A stretch of 64,000 bases of DNA from NCBI GenBank assembly GCA_910574455.1, contig CAJSYZ010000011.1, forward strand, positions 3,952,941 through 4,016,940. The letters are read 5' to 3'. The position numbers were made by a program, and so were the translations under genes. The stretch comes from Trichaptum fuscoviolaceum (taxonomy: Eukaryota; Basidiomycota; Agaricomycetes; Hymenochaetales; Trichaptaceae). Within the stretch, counting starts at the first letter, position 1; each line of letters begins with the position of its first letter. Of the stretch, positions 1-11,795 are shown piece after piece. The notes under the pieces were generated by a model, which saw nothing but the letters and a program-made list of their open reading frames with translations, did not search any database and was not told the origin of the DNA.

Positions 1-1076
1 TGTTATTTGAGTTGTTTCCGTACGTGATATGATAACAGGTGATACCTGTAACAGGTACAGTGGATACACTGCCATAGCAAGTCAGGTACTTAGGATAAGT
101 TAGTGCGCGAGCACCTACCATAGATGTTGAAGTAGCTATGACTGTGAAAGTGGTGCTGTGTGAACTTTATTAGTCCGGCGGGCAGCTTTCCTTCGTCGAA
201 ATAAACGGGCTTTAAGTAGAGAGCTCGATTATTCTTGCCTCTCAGATTCATGTCTTGATCAGCCGTGAAGGACTAGTAGGAGGAAAAATAAATAATACGC
301 TTTGCGTGTTGCCTTTGCACTCTCGAAACCCACAGTACCTACTAGTAGAAATGGTCCTGGATTGTGATGCGTGCCGCAGATGTCGGCCAGTAGTTGACAG
401 CTGGTAGTGTGAGGCACCGACGCCAATTTCTCATATTGAAAGGAGTGGCGATTCAGTGTCCCTGCGTCGCCATTTTCAACCGGGCCGCAAACGCAGATCG
501 TCCTAAAGAAGATCCTGATCAATTATATTAGGACATCGAAACGAAGTAGCCTCGTGACCAGGCCAGGCTACTTTTTTATATTTGTCTGCTGTGGTAGACT
601 CGACGTAGCCGGCCTGGTTTCTGGGCCCAAAAATTCATTACCGAATCCATTAGTTAGCGCCGTCAGAGCCAGCGGTCCCCGACACGAACGTTTAGAAAAC
701 TGGCAAATTGAAGACGGAGTAGGTAAAGGACACGAGATGCACACGGGGAGAAATAACCATAAGTATAGGAGGACACCTAATGAAAGGCGCCTGGAGGAGT
801 GGGGAAGTAAGTGCAAGTTAAGTACAAGGACATAAATGGGAGAGAAAAGTGAAAACGCACCAGGATAAGGAACAGAAAAGCAGAAATAGACAAGGAGGGG
901 AAGGAAGAATAATAAGATATAAGATATAAACCAATAGTAAACCACAGAAGCGGGGAAAAGGTACGAAACGATAAGGAAATGATGGAAACCACAATAACCT
1001 AAATAATACAAGTTACACAGGAAATAAACTAGGAAAGGTTGCGATAGGTCAGAGAGAAATTACAAAACACATTTAA
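1..1076. other. Intergenic, no recognisable gene
   Basis: I see no conserved protein motif in any frame here. The reading frames present are short and look random. An A-rich, G-rich stretch (about 700-1075, GGAG/AAAG-like on the + strand) gives a spurious hydrophobic frame on the minus strand. Nothing further can be supported. Confidence 0.5.
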
Positions 1077-1198
1077 GCAGGAACGAGAGAGATAAGAGAA
1101 AACTTGTGATTGGCTGGAGGGTGAAAATGTTGCTTACGCAGGAACGAGAGAGAGAAGAGAAAACTTGCGATTGGCTGGAGCGTGAAAATTTAGCTTAC
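1077..1198. repeat. Two-copy tandem repeat, 61 bp unit
   Basis: Two adjacent copies, each beginning GCAGGAACGAGAGAGA and containing GATTGGCTGGAG, start at 1077 and 1138, so the period is 61 bp. They differ at scattered positions (for example TTGTGATT against TTGCGATT). No third full copy follows. No function can be inferred. Confidence 0.8.
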
Positions 1199-2139
1199 TA
1201 TTCGATTAAAGTTCATGACGACTCATCCCTCCCTCAGCTACGCTTCGTGTCGGGGATTGAGTTTGAATTTCTTTGGCAGACCGGCTACGCCGTCCCCAGT
1301 CTCCTACCCAGACCCTCCCACGGTTCGGAAGAGGCCGAAGCCTCAGGGTCCAGGTAAAGTTGAGGGGAACTTTCCGACCGTAGGAGACTGCGCCGTCCCT
1401 GCCTCTGGCATGAAGGTAAGCCTTACGCTCACGACAAGGCTGGGGTTGTTAGCCGCATTCCCATTGCTTCCGAGTCGGAGGTGATTTCCGTGAACATCAG
1501 CTACGTTTGTTATGACGAGAATTTTACCTCTTCACAGTTTGCAGTCCGTACTACTAATAGTAGTAGTAGCCGTCCGGACTCCGGACTCTACAATCCTCGC
1601 TTCCAACCGCGTCGGGATGATTTGCGATTTCGTGGCTGCGACACATATTGCAACTTGAATGTCACGCCTGTACCACACGTATGTCTTCCAAGTGAAGCTC
1701 GGATGAACGGAGGTTGAAGCTCGGAGCTTTAGAGAGTGACTGGTTGGTGTGGGCGAGAGGAAAGAAAGGTATGAGTTTGTCCAAGTGTAGGAGCGTTGTA
1801 GATCAGCCTTGACATCTACCTTCATGATGCAGTAATACACGCCACGGCAGTCAACCAGACGATATCGGAGGCTTTGGTGGTTGTGGTTCTCGTACGCGAC
1901 GAAGAGAATGGTGGATGTGTTTGTCATGTGGACCGAAATGCTGGCTTCGACGCACATTCATTGAATCAAAAGCCAGCTCACATTCTGACCTCGCTCGGCT
2001 TGCATCCGATTCTCACTTGGAACTTTGCGTGGTCAATGCGCGCCATGTACAGCGACGCACTGAAGCGACCAGGACACCGTATAACCGGGCGTATATAGCC
2101 TGAGGCCTCTATGATTGATGACACGGAGGTTGCAATCCA
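1199..2139. other. Intergenic, no recognisable gene
   Basis: Several 60-140 residue reading frames overlap here on both strands, but none shows a domain, a signal peptide or exon-like continuity across consensus splice sites. A short run of GTA/CTA triplets lies near 1545-1570. I find no gene that I can support. Confidence 0.4.
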
Positions 2140-2590
2140 CTATTCACTTTTTCTGTGCGTCGCTCTGGTCTCGAATTATTTTCCCAAACCCCTGATCCCA
2201 TGATACCAGGGCAATCAAAAGCTTGATAGCAACGTCATCGAAGCGATGGACTTGTCGGGGCGTAAGGAGTGTCGGGAGGTCACGGAGGTGAGGATCTCGG
2301 ATCCTTGCCTGCCACACACCCGCATTCTTAACAATATGATAGGTTCTGAAGGCAGACTCTTTCGTGTCTCTACGCTCCGGATGACACTTCATCGCCTTTC
2401 CTTTGCGCGTGCCTTCTGCACTTGGGTCGTGAAAGCAAGCCCCTGTCACCTGACAGCTGGCGACAAAGAAAGCTCACGATTCATCGCTTCATCTTAAAAG
2501 CTACTTCATGCGATTTCCTTTGGGTTTAAGACACTGTTGCACATTGTTTCCGAATTTCCTGCAAAACCTTCCTGCGTTCTCGATGACGCA
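2140..2590 (+). repeat. Dispersed repeat, copy 1
   Basis: This segment is clearly related to 16740-17225. Shared blocks appear in the same order: TCGGATCCTTGCCT, CACTTCATCGCCTTTCC, GTGCCTTCTGCACT, GCGACAAAGAA, TTAAAAGCTA and GTTTCCGAATT. Indels and substitutions are spread throughout, so the duplication is old or fast-decaying. No reading frame is shared between the copies, so it does not look like a live gene. It could be a remnant of a mobile element or of an old segmental duplication. No terminal repeats or target-site duplication were identified. Confidence 0.7.
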
Positions 2591-5303
2591 GTCTTCTGGC
2601 GGGCTTCTCGATCGGGCTGCCTTTTTGAGTATCGAAACGAGATCGTCCGCAGGCTTGCCTCTGTCCGTTATGAGGTACTCTTGTTCATATCCTACGCTTA
2701 TAGCTTATTATCGACTCTCTATAGTGCATCCCTCGAATCTGCTATGGTAAGGGACCCGACTTCTTGCTCGGACCACGCGGCTAAACCCTTGTTTTCTACA
2801 GTACAACAGGCTTTGTCAACTGACTTCGAAGTGTGACAGTGCTCCCCATCCCCCCATACTGAACACCTTGCTTGGTAGCCACGAGAGTTGGTGCTCGCGG
2901 TTTGCTCGCCTGACTCTTCACGTCTTACTTGTGCTGTGTCTCGTTCACAAGTACGATCATCATCGTCATATGCTTATGCAATTTACAACATGTTTGAAAT
3001 AAATAGTATTAACAACGCGCAAAACATCATGAAGGAAGGCAATCTACAACTATTTATTTATTACCGCAAAGGGTCACGAACCCCTTCGCTCGTGGCTATT
3101 GTATGGCGGCGAAAGCTTTTCTTTGTTGGGCCATTGACTGGCGAAAGTCCAGGACTACGGAACGGAGAAGTCGTGGACCTAACGAACTCGGGAACGTCGT
3201 TAGTACTGGGAATGAGCTGTTGGTCATGTGCCGGGCGTACTGCACCGTTGCACACGTATCTGCCCTCGCCATCGTCATGCGAGCTCGCTTTAAGCTGAGC
3301 CGTATAATGGTTACTACCATGCAGAGAAAATAGATGGTGTTTTGGCTGTGTTCCATTCGTACCGGCCTCAGGCTCCTGATTTATATCTCGTTAGTCTCAA
3401 ACCTATGAACATCCGATAGAAACTTGACATACTAGGCACGAATATAGTCCATAAGACTGTGTCTCTTCCGAAGGCTTTGTACCATAAGATCGTGACCCTG
3501 CGCGCAGATCAGACATCTGCGGTGATGTATCCGGATTCCGAGTCATTAATGACCAGTGGACGGTTAAGCAAAGCATAGATTTCAAGGAGCATACCTTGAG
3601 CACACCTTCTGAAATTATATCTACAAGCGTGGAACAGTCGAGGGAGGCCTGACTATCAGTAGAGGTAGGGAGTGCGCATGAAAAAGGGCGGAGGGGTTCG
3701 ACGGTGGATTCCAAGTGCACAGATGTCCGATCGTGATTTTCCGGAAGTACGTGACTAAAACGACACTTGATTCTGCCTCGCCATATTATACTAGCAATTT
3801 AACGATAGGCAGCGACCTAACTCACCCATAACGACAGCGTCCAGAAGAAAAGAAAAAACAGATTGGTTTGGTTTGGGGAGTTTTTGGCAACAGTCGATTG
3901 TCACTTTTGTGTGTACGAGCAATAGAAGTACTTCCAATAGTTCCCGATTTCAAATGGACGGGGCGGGGCCCGTAGAGACCTACATTGACAGGGAAGTAAA
4001 GAAGGCGTGAGCTGTTTGAGAGTCCGAAGATTGGAAGTATTAGATCCTCTCTTACGAGATCCAGTTCCTCCGGAGTGTTTTGGTGGGCACGCACTTATTC
4101 CGATAGCCTTCGTCCTCTGCATAAGTATAATTTGTCAACAAAATAATCGCAGATAAAGATATATATACATACCTCATTGCTCCCATTTAGGAGTGTTAGC
4201 GCTTGCGTTGGGCAAGCAGGTGACGAGGGTGAAAGCGGCAGTTCAGAGTACCATCCGCTCAAGAATCCCGGGTATAGTGAACCAGAACGTGAATCAGATG
4301 GTGAATCAGATGATGAACCCTCAGCTAACGAGCCAGAATCAAGAGGTGAGGGCCAAATCGTGTCCCTCACGGGCCTTTTAATGGTATTGGATGCCCTTGG
4401 AAACATGGAGTATGGTGGCGGGGGCTGGGATGATGAGCCTGTGACCGCATGAGCTACAACACCATCTGATGGTGGCCTATTATCGTTGTCTTCGGACAAG
4501 GTCAAGCACTTCTCCTCAGTCAATGTTGTCGCTACGAGCTCTCCGGAATGATTTGCACAGGTCTAAAGATGCGAAGCCGCTTAGCAATTATAGTCACTAA
4601 GGGCTTAGGAGAAAGGCACTAGTGCACCTTGGCTTTAGTAGCTGACTCGGTCTGTAATGAGGCCACACTTTTGGGAGCAGCGTTTGTTCCCTAATGATTA
4701 CGCCGACAATTTAGTAAATGAAGATGCATGTATATAACTCAATTCACCTCAGTGGTTGCAATAGATCCCTTCAATGTCAGAACTAGATCACCTCTTGACA
4801 TTGGATCCTCTAGCCCTTTGCTATCTGTGTAGTACCAGAGAAGATTACTAGCAATGTCTAAATGGTGTGCATCTACGTACGAGTTTGAGGTTCAATTCCA
4901 GCTTCGCTTTGTGGTATAGCTGTTTGGTCTGATATCTAATTGTAGTATAATTATGTTAGACAGACGAATGGAGACTTCGTCACCGAAGTAATGGATTTTG
5001 TTACCGTGAAGGAGTTCGTAGTTAGAGCCGAGTTGTCCGAAGACAATTCCTGAGAACACCTGATCAACAGACTGTATGTGTTTTCATTTTTTCCGTGACT
5101 GACTCGTACCTCCAGAAGGTTTGACACATCATTGTCATGCAGCAAGATAACGTCTTTATCCGATCGCTTTGTGGGTGTTAGACGTGGTCGACAATGAGTG
5201 TACGCCAGACAAAAGTCACCTCAAATAGATAGTCGAAGACTGTCTCGTATACATCTCTATTCTATTAATGTAACAGAGTCAATCGGTAATGGTTAAACGC
5301 AGG
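2591..5303. other. Intergenic, no recognisable gene
   Basis: This long stretch has only short, mutually overlapping frames. An imperfect repeat of GTGAATCAGATG occurs near 4288-4315 inside an acidic frame (4177-4452) with no homology that I recognise. I see no RNA gene and no terminal repeats. Confidence 0.4.
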
Positions 5304-6325
5304 TTATCGACTTACATCGTCACTGTTGGGAGAGCTTGACGTACGGCAATCGAGTTCCACTTCGGAGTCATCTTCGATATTTCGTATCAAAGATAGACTC
5401 GAGTCATCTGGATCATCTCCAACTGGCTCAATCACATGAGGTCCCGCTGATGCTCTGTACTTGAATCCCTTGCGGCTGATTCTGAAAGCGCGCAGGAAAA
5501 TGCACTGGTTCTTGCTGGGTCCATTCGCAACATGCATTCGTTTCTGGCCCGTACTCGGGCCGATGCGTACCGGAACGTCTGAAGAGTACTCCCAACTTCC
5601 CCACATCGATGCAGCCGCAGACATCGTCTGCAGAGTCAGAGTATCGCTTGCTTTGAAGCGAATTTTGACGTTGGTGTTACTTTCGCTGACAATAGCGGTC
5701 GCCCAGTCCGAGGCCAAGTCGTATCCGGTCACAAATACCATCTCGTGTAGAGGCAAGGTTGGAGACCGGCGGCGTACGAATTCAATCCAGTTCTCGTAGT
5801 TCTTTTCAAACATCTGTCCGAGTAGATCTCGAAATACAGAGTCCACCCGTTCCGCGGCTTCCTTGATGACAATTAGCGCACCTTCTTCGCAAGAGCTGGA
5901 TAGCTCCAACTCAGCGCCTGCGGGGATTACGCTCCTACAAGACGAATTGCATAAGCATCATTGCAGCACCTGCTTTGTCATACTAGTAGTCCGACTCACC
6001 CTTCAAGGCTAAACCCAACCGATTTATCGATTTTAATGTGCCTGCAGTGAGCGCCACTAGGAAGGTCAGCTCCCATTACCCACTCCCGAAGGTCCTGCGC
6101 GATTGGTTCAAAATCGATAGGAATGCCGAATCTGTTGATAGGGGCTTCTGCGCCATAAAACGCGTTGAATACTCGATGAAAATGTCCCGAGCGAGACTCA
6201 ACATATCCAACATCGCCGATTTGTACGTGCTCGTAACGTCCTGGGTCAGGCTCGTAGATTGGACATCCGTAGCCTAGTTCCAAGAGGCACTTGCGGTAAA
6301 TTGCAATGCGCTTGGGGGGCTTCAT
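5304..6325 (-). CDS. Basidiomycete-specific protein of unknown function, paralog A
   Basis: This is a two-exon gene. Exon 1 (6325-6000) starts at ATG for MKPPKRIAIYRKCLLELGYG. It carries the family hallmarks YEPDPG and IGDVGY, then a hydrophobic HRVFNAFYG stretch. The intron (5999-5935) has GTGAGT and TAG ends, and exon 2 (from 5934) rejoins in frame at SVIPAGAELELSSS. Exon 2 has the second half of the family signature: ALIVIKEAAER, then VFVTGYDLASDWATA, then SMWGSWEYSS and NQCIFLRAFR, and an acidic, Ser-rich tail. From knowledge of basidiomycete genomes, this architecture belongs to an expanded Agaricomycete family without a characterised role. The last exon is uncertain, because GTAAGT occurs just before the stop at 5304 and a short extra exon downstream is possible. 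The ATG at 6358 is in frame but lies 11 codons before the conserved start. Confidence is high that it is a gene and low on function. Confidence 0.8.
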
Positions 6326-7074
6326 GGCGGGAAAATTATGAGATCGAAGAGAGCACAAGAGTGAAGGCTAGGAGAGGTTTGGGGTCAGATTTCGTCTATA
6401 GTGCGGGTGCTTATATCTAACTTTTGCTTACGTGAACGTCACATATGGTTCTTGATCTCGATAGCACCGGTGTTGGATGAGTGCTAGCTTTTGGCAAACG
6501 CGCTACCATACATCCCAGTGGGCGGTGCCAGGAATGAGCTCAGGCTAGTGAACGCATTGGCAGGCTGTACTAGACGTGTACCATCAAGTCCATGTGATGG
6601 TGGTTCAAAGCGATGTTGATCAGCGCCCGACTCTTCATTTAAAAAAGTTACGTGTCGTGACGACGTTGACTTCTTGAGTAGAGTCTAGATAATCGACGCT
6701 GCTTTTACTTTCATGGCGAATAGCCCTGACATGTCGTATATATTGTTCTGAAGGGACAGCTGGACCAATAGCCTGGAGTCTGGTGAAAGGACTTAGTCCG
6801 AGCGTACGAAGCAGTATGAGTGCGCAGGACTAAGAGTTGCAAAGTCATCTTATCAAATATCCCCACTGGCACGCTCGAAATCACTGCACCTGAGCCACAT
6901 TTTGTACCACTGATATTTTCCTCGATGATACATCCGATCCAGCGACGATTTGACCCTGGATAAAATTATCAGTGCGTATTTCATTAAATGGAATGTAAGT
7001 ATGGACCCACTCCATTCTCTTCAAAAGTTGACCGTGCTTCATCAAACTGCTTAAAAGGCAAAACACGTTTTGTG
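6326..7074. other. Spacer between tandem paralogs A and B
   Basis: I see no gene. It presumably contains the promoter of paralog A at its left end and the decayed 3' end of paralog B at its right end. No TATA-like element stands out close to the start codon. Confidence 0.35.
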
Positions 7075-7943
7075 GGCTTTTAGTTTAAGGCCTCTTCGGA
7101 TCATTTGGAAGGCGCGAAGGAATATGCACTGATTCTTTCTGAGACTACATAGGGTCTGGATGTCGTTCTTTTTGTGATGCGCTAGGGCCGAAGCGTACTG
7201 CAATATTGGAAGAATACTCCCAGCTCCCTCATATTGAAGTAGATGCAGATACAGTTTGCATTACTGCGTCGCTGATCGTGAAGCGGATTTTGACGTTCGT
7301 GTGGCTTTCGTTGACCGTCGCGGTAGTCCAATCCGAGGCCAAGTCGTATCCGATCACAAAAACCATTCTTTGCAAGTCCAGATTCGGAGAGCGGCGACGT
7401 ACGAACTCCAGCCCTATTTTGTGGGTTTTCTCCCAGGCGTTTGCTAGTATCGCTCGGCATGATGAATTGACTCGTTCAGCTGGTTCTTTGATAACAATCA
7501 ATGCACCTTGATCACGAGAACTGGAAAGCTCCAACTCAGCGCCTGCAGGTATCACACTCCTTAAGCAAGATGCAACATTAGCAAGCGGTACATGCTATCC
7601 TAGGCCAAGTGAACATACCCTTGAATATCAAAACCATTTTGTTTATCAACTTTAATGTGCATTCAGTGAACGCCACTGGGCAGGTCAGCTCCCTTATCCC
7701 ACTCTTGGAAGTCTTCTGAAAGTGGCTCGAAACCATCAGGAACGTCGAATATATTGATTTGAGATTGTGCGCCAATAGAACACATTGAAAACGCGATGGA
7801 GATGTCCTGTAAGGCGCAATGTATCCAACGTCGCCGATTTGTACATGCTCGAAACGTCCTAGATCAGGTTCATAGAACGGAGACCCATAGCCCAGTCTCG
7901 TAAGTCCGTCACGGTAGATTTGTATATGCTCTGGCGTCTCCAT
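7075..7943 (-). pseudogene. Basidiomycete-specific family, paralog B, broken
   Basis: This is a tandem relative of the gene at 5304-6325. The N-terminal frame (METPEHIQIYRDGLTRLGYG, then YEPDLG and IGDVGY) is conserved to about 7830. After that, the matches to paralog A (HLHRVFNVFY, then DGFEPLSEDFQEW, then ADLPSG) fall in different frames, so there are at least two frameshifts. A TGA follows PSGVH where paralog A has a Cys codon. In exon 2 (from about 7560) the family motif reads STSI-stop-GSWEYSS, where paralog A has a Trp codon, and another frameshift precedes QCIFLRAF. The splice sites of the single intron are still recognisable. Several independent lesions make this a pseudogene rather than a sequencing error. 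Confidence 0.8.
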
Positions 7944-8479
7944 ACTAATTGATGATAGATACTGACTTGAAGAGGTGAAGATGCGCGAAGTATGTCATGT
8001 CAGCTACGGGCGTTGAGGGGGCATGTTCGTTGAGGGAAGACGAAAGAGCTAGAGTCAAGGCTTAGGCGATGAGTGTGTAGCATTGGGCTAAGGAGTATAC
8101 GAACGTCTGAGGGGGGTTGTATCCATTCCATAAGCTTTGTCATGCGGTTAGAGCGGACAATTCCTATCATTCGAAGAGCAAACGATAGAAGCATCAGCAT
8201 CAGATGTACAATTTAGCGCTTGTCATTCGGTGCCTTATTCTTCTTTGCAATTTGCTTGTCCAGTTTACTTCAGGTTATTGGGAAGAGGCGATATCGCATG
8301 TGTATCGTTTGTCAAATGCAATGAAGCGGGCTATGTACTGTACAGTGTTGATAGGCCCGAGTGCGATGAAAAGTTAACCGGCTAAACTACTGCCAGCCTG
8401 GGTGGCACCGGCAACCGCCGGCCCGGGGGTAATGTCACTTAGTTCCCGCATTTGAACGTGACAAAACGTAGCACCGTGA
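7944..8479. other. Intergenic, no recognisable gene
   Basis: A GC-rich patch (GGCACCGGCAACCGCCGGCCCGGGGG, about 8403-8430) contains a short inverted repeat, CCGGC/GCCGG. There is no cloverleaf, so it is not a tRNA. No protein motif was found. Confidence 0.35.
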
Positions 8480-8718
8480 CAGGTTAAAAAGGGACTGATC
8501 GAACTCAAAATTCTGAAGTGAGCTGTGCATCTCAGCACTGGTGAGATGATATATGTACTCGAGGATTGAATAAACGATCAGGTGTATATACAGCAGATTG
8601 AAGGTCTATGTACTGATGACCAATGCTCAATTTACTCGCACCCTCTTAGATTCTAGACAGTCACTACACACTCAACTGATATGTCTCCCGCCATTTTGGG
8701 AGAACAGACCACTGCTTC

Positions 8719-10095
8719 TCAGTTGAGACCGCGGTCGCCAATGATGCGCGAGCGCTTGACACGCTCAAAGCGATCAGCGAGGCGCTTAGCGTGGAAGCGG
8801 AACTTCTCGAGGTCCTCAGCGAGCAGGCGGTCGGCCTCAGCGAGAGAGACGTTGTCGCCATTGGTCTCCTCCTCGTCGAACTTTGCGAGTTCCTCGTCAT
8901 CAGAGACCGGGCTGCGCCTCGAGGAACGGCGGACCATGCGGCGTCCGCATGTTGAGCCAGTCGAGCCAACCTTGACAGCATCTACGGCAACGCCAGTCGT
9001 AGTCGCGGCGGCATCGGTCAAAGTGGCGGTAGAGCTGACAGCTGCGAAGTCGGTCGCGGCGGTCGAGGTGGCCACGGCGGTGGATCTCACGACTGCAGAG
9101 TCCGTCGCGGCGGTCGAATTAGCAGCTGCAGTGGAGCTGACGGCTGCAGAGTCGGTCGCGACGGTGGTAGTGGCGGCAGCAGAGTCGGTGGTAGAGGACA
9201 CAGTAGCCGCGACGGAGGAAGAAAAACCGCTGAGCTCGTTACGCTGTTATTCGCGACGTTAATGACTATGATAGAAGGTCAGTTTCTCTTTCCGGTGTCT
9301 GAGGGTTGGTAGTAAAATAACGAACCTGGGACACAACCACCGAAGGGACCAGCGGCGGCAGCGTTCCTGCAGCGGACGATGTAAGCGTCTCCGTTCGGGC
9401 CACCCGAGCATGTCATCCCAGCGGGCATTTCTGAAGTCAGACATTAGACAGTGTAGGGTAAGAAGAAAATCGAGAGGACTCACGAGCGACGAGAGGGAAG
9501 TCAGTCGCCTTCGCGTTGCTTCGGGAGTTCCTTCCAGGAACATTCGTCGTAACAGTCATGGCAACGAAGTCCGTGCCAGTGCCATCAGCAGACAGAGCGC
9601 ATGTGTAAGGGCTGAGAAAGCAGGATAGCCGTTAGATATATACGAACTTGAATGGATGTGCTAGTAGACTTACCCAGCTTCGTCTCCGTTAATTTGATGC
9701 AGCGTCATCGTGACAGTGCTATCCGCATTGACTGCAGGAAGTCCGACCAAGGCAGCAGCTATGGATAAGGTAGCAAAAAATCAGGGCACTGATGCGTCAT
9801 AAGTATGAAGAAGACAAGCAAATACCTGATAACTACGTTGAGACGATGTTATTTCAACCTACAAGCGTGCATCCGCATATGCCTTCCCGGTAAGTTTGGA
9901 TCCCGACGATATAGATGATGCTCGTATCCTTTTAATGATGATTCCTAGTCGTTCCGGTGTGAGCAGCAGTGGAGATGACACCGAAGCCTTGCGCGGTATC
10001 GCCGGTGGTACTTTTGACGACCGTCTGCACACCATGAGCGCTAGCCCGCGAAGGCAAAGAGAGAAGCACGCGTTGCAGGACTTGGCTGGATAGGA
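8719..10095 (-). pseudogene. Egh16-like secreted protein, paralog 1, 5' half degraded
   Basis: Exons 2-5 align well with the intact gene at 17491-18868: VNADSTVTMTLHQINGDEAG, then the PYTCA/SADGTGTDF block, then the Cys-rich AAAAGPFGGC segment, then an Ala/Thr/Ser tail ending EELAKFDEEETN and RSRIIGDRGLN. Exon 1 is dead. The aligned start codon reads AAG instead of ATG (10081-10083). The signal peptide is shortened by a deletion. Stops interrupt the conserved exon (after GTTRNHH, and at the position of Gly in LAGGNNN). One conserved Cys has become Tyr in the GDACIVRC segment. Homology with 17255-17430 continues into the 3' flank (8480-8718), so the unit was duplicated with its terminator region. 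The 3' exon remains open for about 160 codons, so transcription from a downstream start cannot be excluded. Confidence 0.8.
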
Positions 10096-11795
10096 ATGTG
10101 CAAGAATGTGAATGCAGTAAAGAACGATTGACCCCAAAAGATGCGAGCAATACAGCACAAAGGTAATGACAGGCGAAAGGAGTCAATGTTCAATCTGGTA
10201 GTTGTACCCGTCGCGAGTCGAGCTAATCGAAGATAGATCCTCGGGTCACACGTTCTGTGCCAATGACGCTGATCATTGAACTCGTTCATCACCCGCGACA
10301 CAGCCAAATCCTAAGCTATTGCCGCTGGACATACAGTAAGAGTGCGATACTGGAAATTGTTGATGCAGGTCGTATCCTCTGGAGGTAAAGTCAATTCAAC
10401 AGCCAGTAGTCACAGGATAAGAACACACGTTGAGTTCTTCCTTCTCTGCTTGTTTGCCTGCGGTACCCATCCCAACATGCCTGCCGCGTACGAGTGGTTG
10501 CGGTTGAATCTGTCGACGTCACCCCTTCGCTTTTTGCGTACAGGTACGGACAAACCGAGGACAAGGGTTTTATTGGAACGTCAACTTCTGTAAACGCAGA
10601 TTATCAATGAGTTCATTAACGAATGGCTTAAGAGCATACCAGGGAACCATAATGTAGGTATTTTGCATCTGAATTCAGTGGTATTGGACCCAACTCCTTA
10701 GCAGGGACTTCATTCTACACACACACGGTGCCTCCACAATTATCACTCTCCCATACACATCGCTATATCCGCCACCACGCCGATTATGTCGACTCGACGC
10801 CCCGGTCCTAAGAAGAGTAAGCTCGACACGAGAGTTCTAGACGAGGAACGCGTTGTCAGGACTGAACGTCGGTCGTATGCAACGGGACGAACCTCCTTGA
10901 ACTGCGCCAAATAACATCTGTCGTCTTCATCTGGATAATTGTCGGAAGAACCAGTGCCAGTGCGTGAGACATTCAAAACTGAATTGTTGGGAGTCTGGGT
11001 CAATACTACTACATACTATCAGGTTCATCTCGAGGTTGGCTCGGAGTCACCTCGGACGCCGGACCACTGGCAGGCTGTGACGCCTCCGAGTCGGCATCTT
11101 CCGACTGTACTATTTAGGATGGGCAGAACGCCGCATCACTTGTATCACCCGTGCCGCGACTTCTTCGATCGTTTGATTTCACCACCAGTATGTTCGTCTT
11201 TCTTCGAGTCATCGTCGATGTCTATTTGTAGACTCATACCGCCTAAAAACTAAATGACTTTTCTATCTCTGCATCCACTGCTTTCGAATGCTATGCTAGA
11301 TGCTAGCGCACCACTGGCAATGGGCTTCGCCTCCCCAGAACTTCCGCCAAACCTTTACTTCGATGGACGGCAACCTCGGCCTCTGCTAAATCCAATTATC
11401 AATGATAGAAAATATCGATCCTGTTCGAGCGATGCCTCGCTGGAGAGCAATACCAGTCTTTCATTCGCTTCAGCGGCTAAAATGGGAATCCATACATGCA
11501 CTTCGTATGCTCAGTGCAGCGAAAGATAACGCATGGCTTGCTAGGGATGCATGGCAATTCTGGGAACGACGTCCAGACAGATTATTGAACAAGAATCGCG
11601 AGCGTATTGTATATGTATATATCATATATTATAACTCAAGTATTGTTCCGACCAAAACTTGTTATCAGATGCTTTTGTTCAGGACAGTTGCTGTTACTTT
11701 ATCCTTTATCACAAAGTCATTGATTTAGTCTCGTCTACAACCTTATAAATACAGATAATCACGATTATTAATTAAATCCATATTCAAGGTATATT
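10096..11795. other. Intergenic, no recognisable gene
   Basis: Two overlapping + frames (11254-11529, 11402-11728) and a + frame at 10939-11253 are open, but none shows a family motif, a signal peptide or splice-consistent continuation. Upstream of the Egh16-like pseudogene, only weak traces of the promoter shared by the other two paralogs remain. Confidence 0.4.

Noticed and set aside
4860..4925. Possible tRNA because of a GAGGTTCAATTCC B-box-like sequence
   Set aside because: The bases flanking the loop do not pair as a T stem, and no acceptor or anticodon stem can be drawn.
8681..9262. 193-residue plus-strand frame (and the similar one at 17516-18064)
   Set aside because: Both are antisense to the Ala/Thr/Ser repeat exon of Egh16-like paralogs. 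They stay open only because the repeat has few A/T-rich codons.
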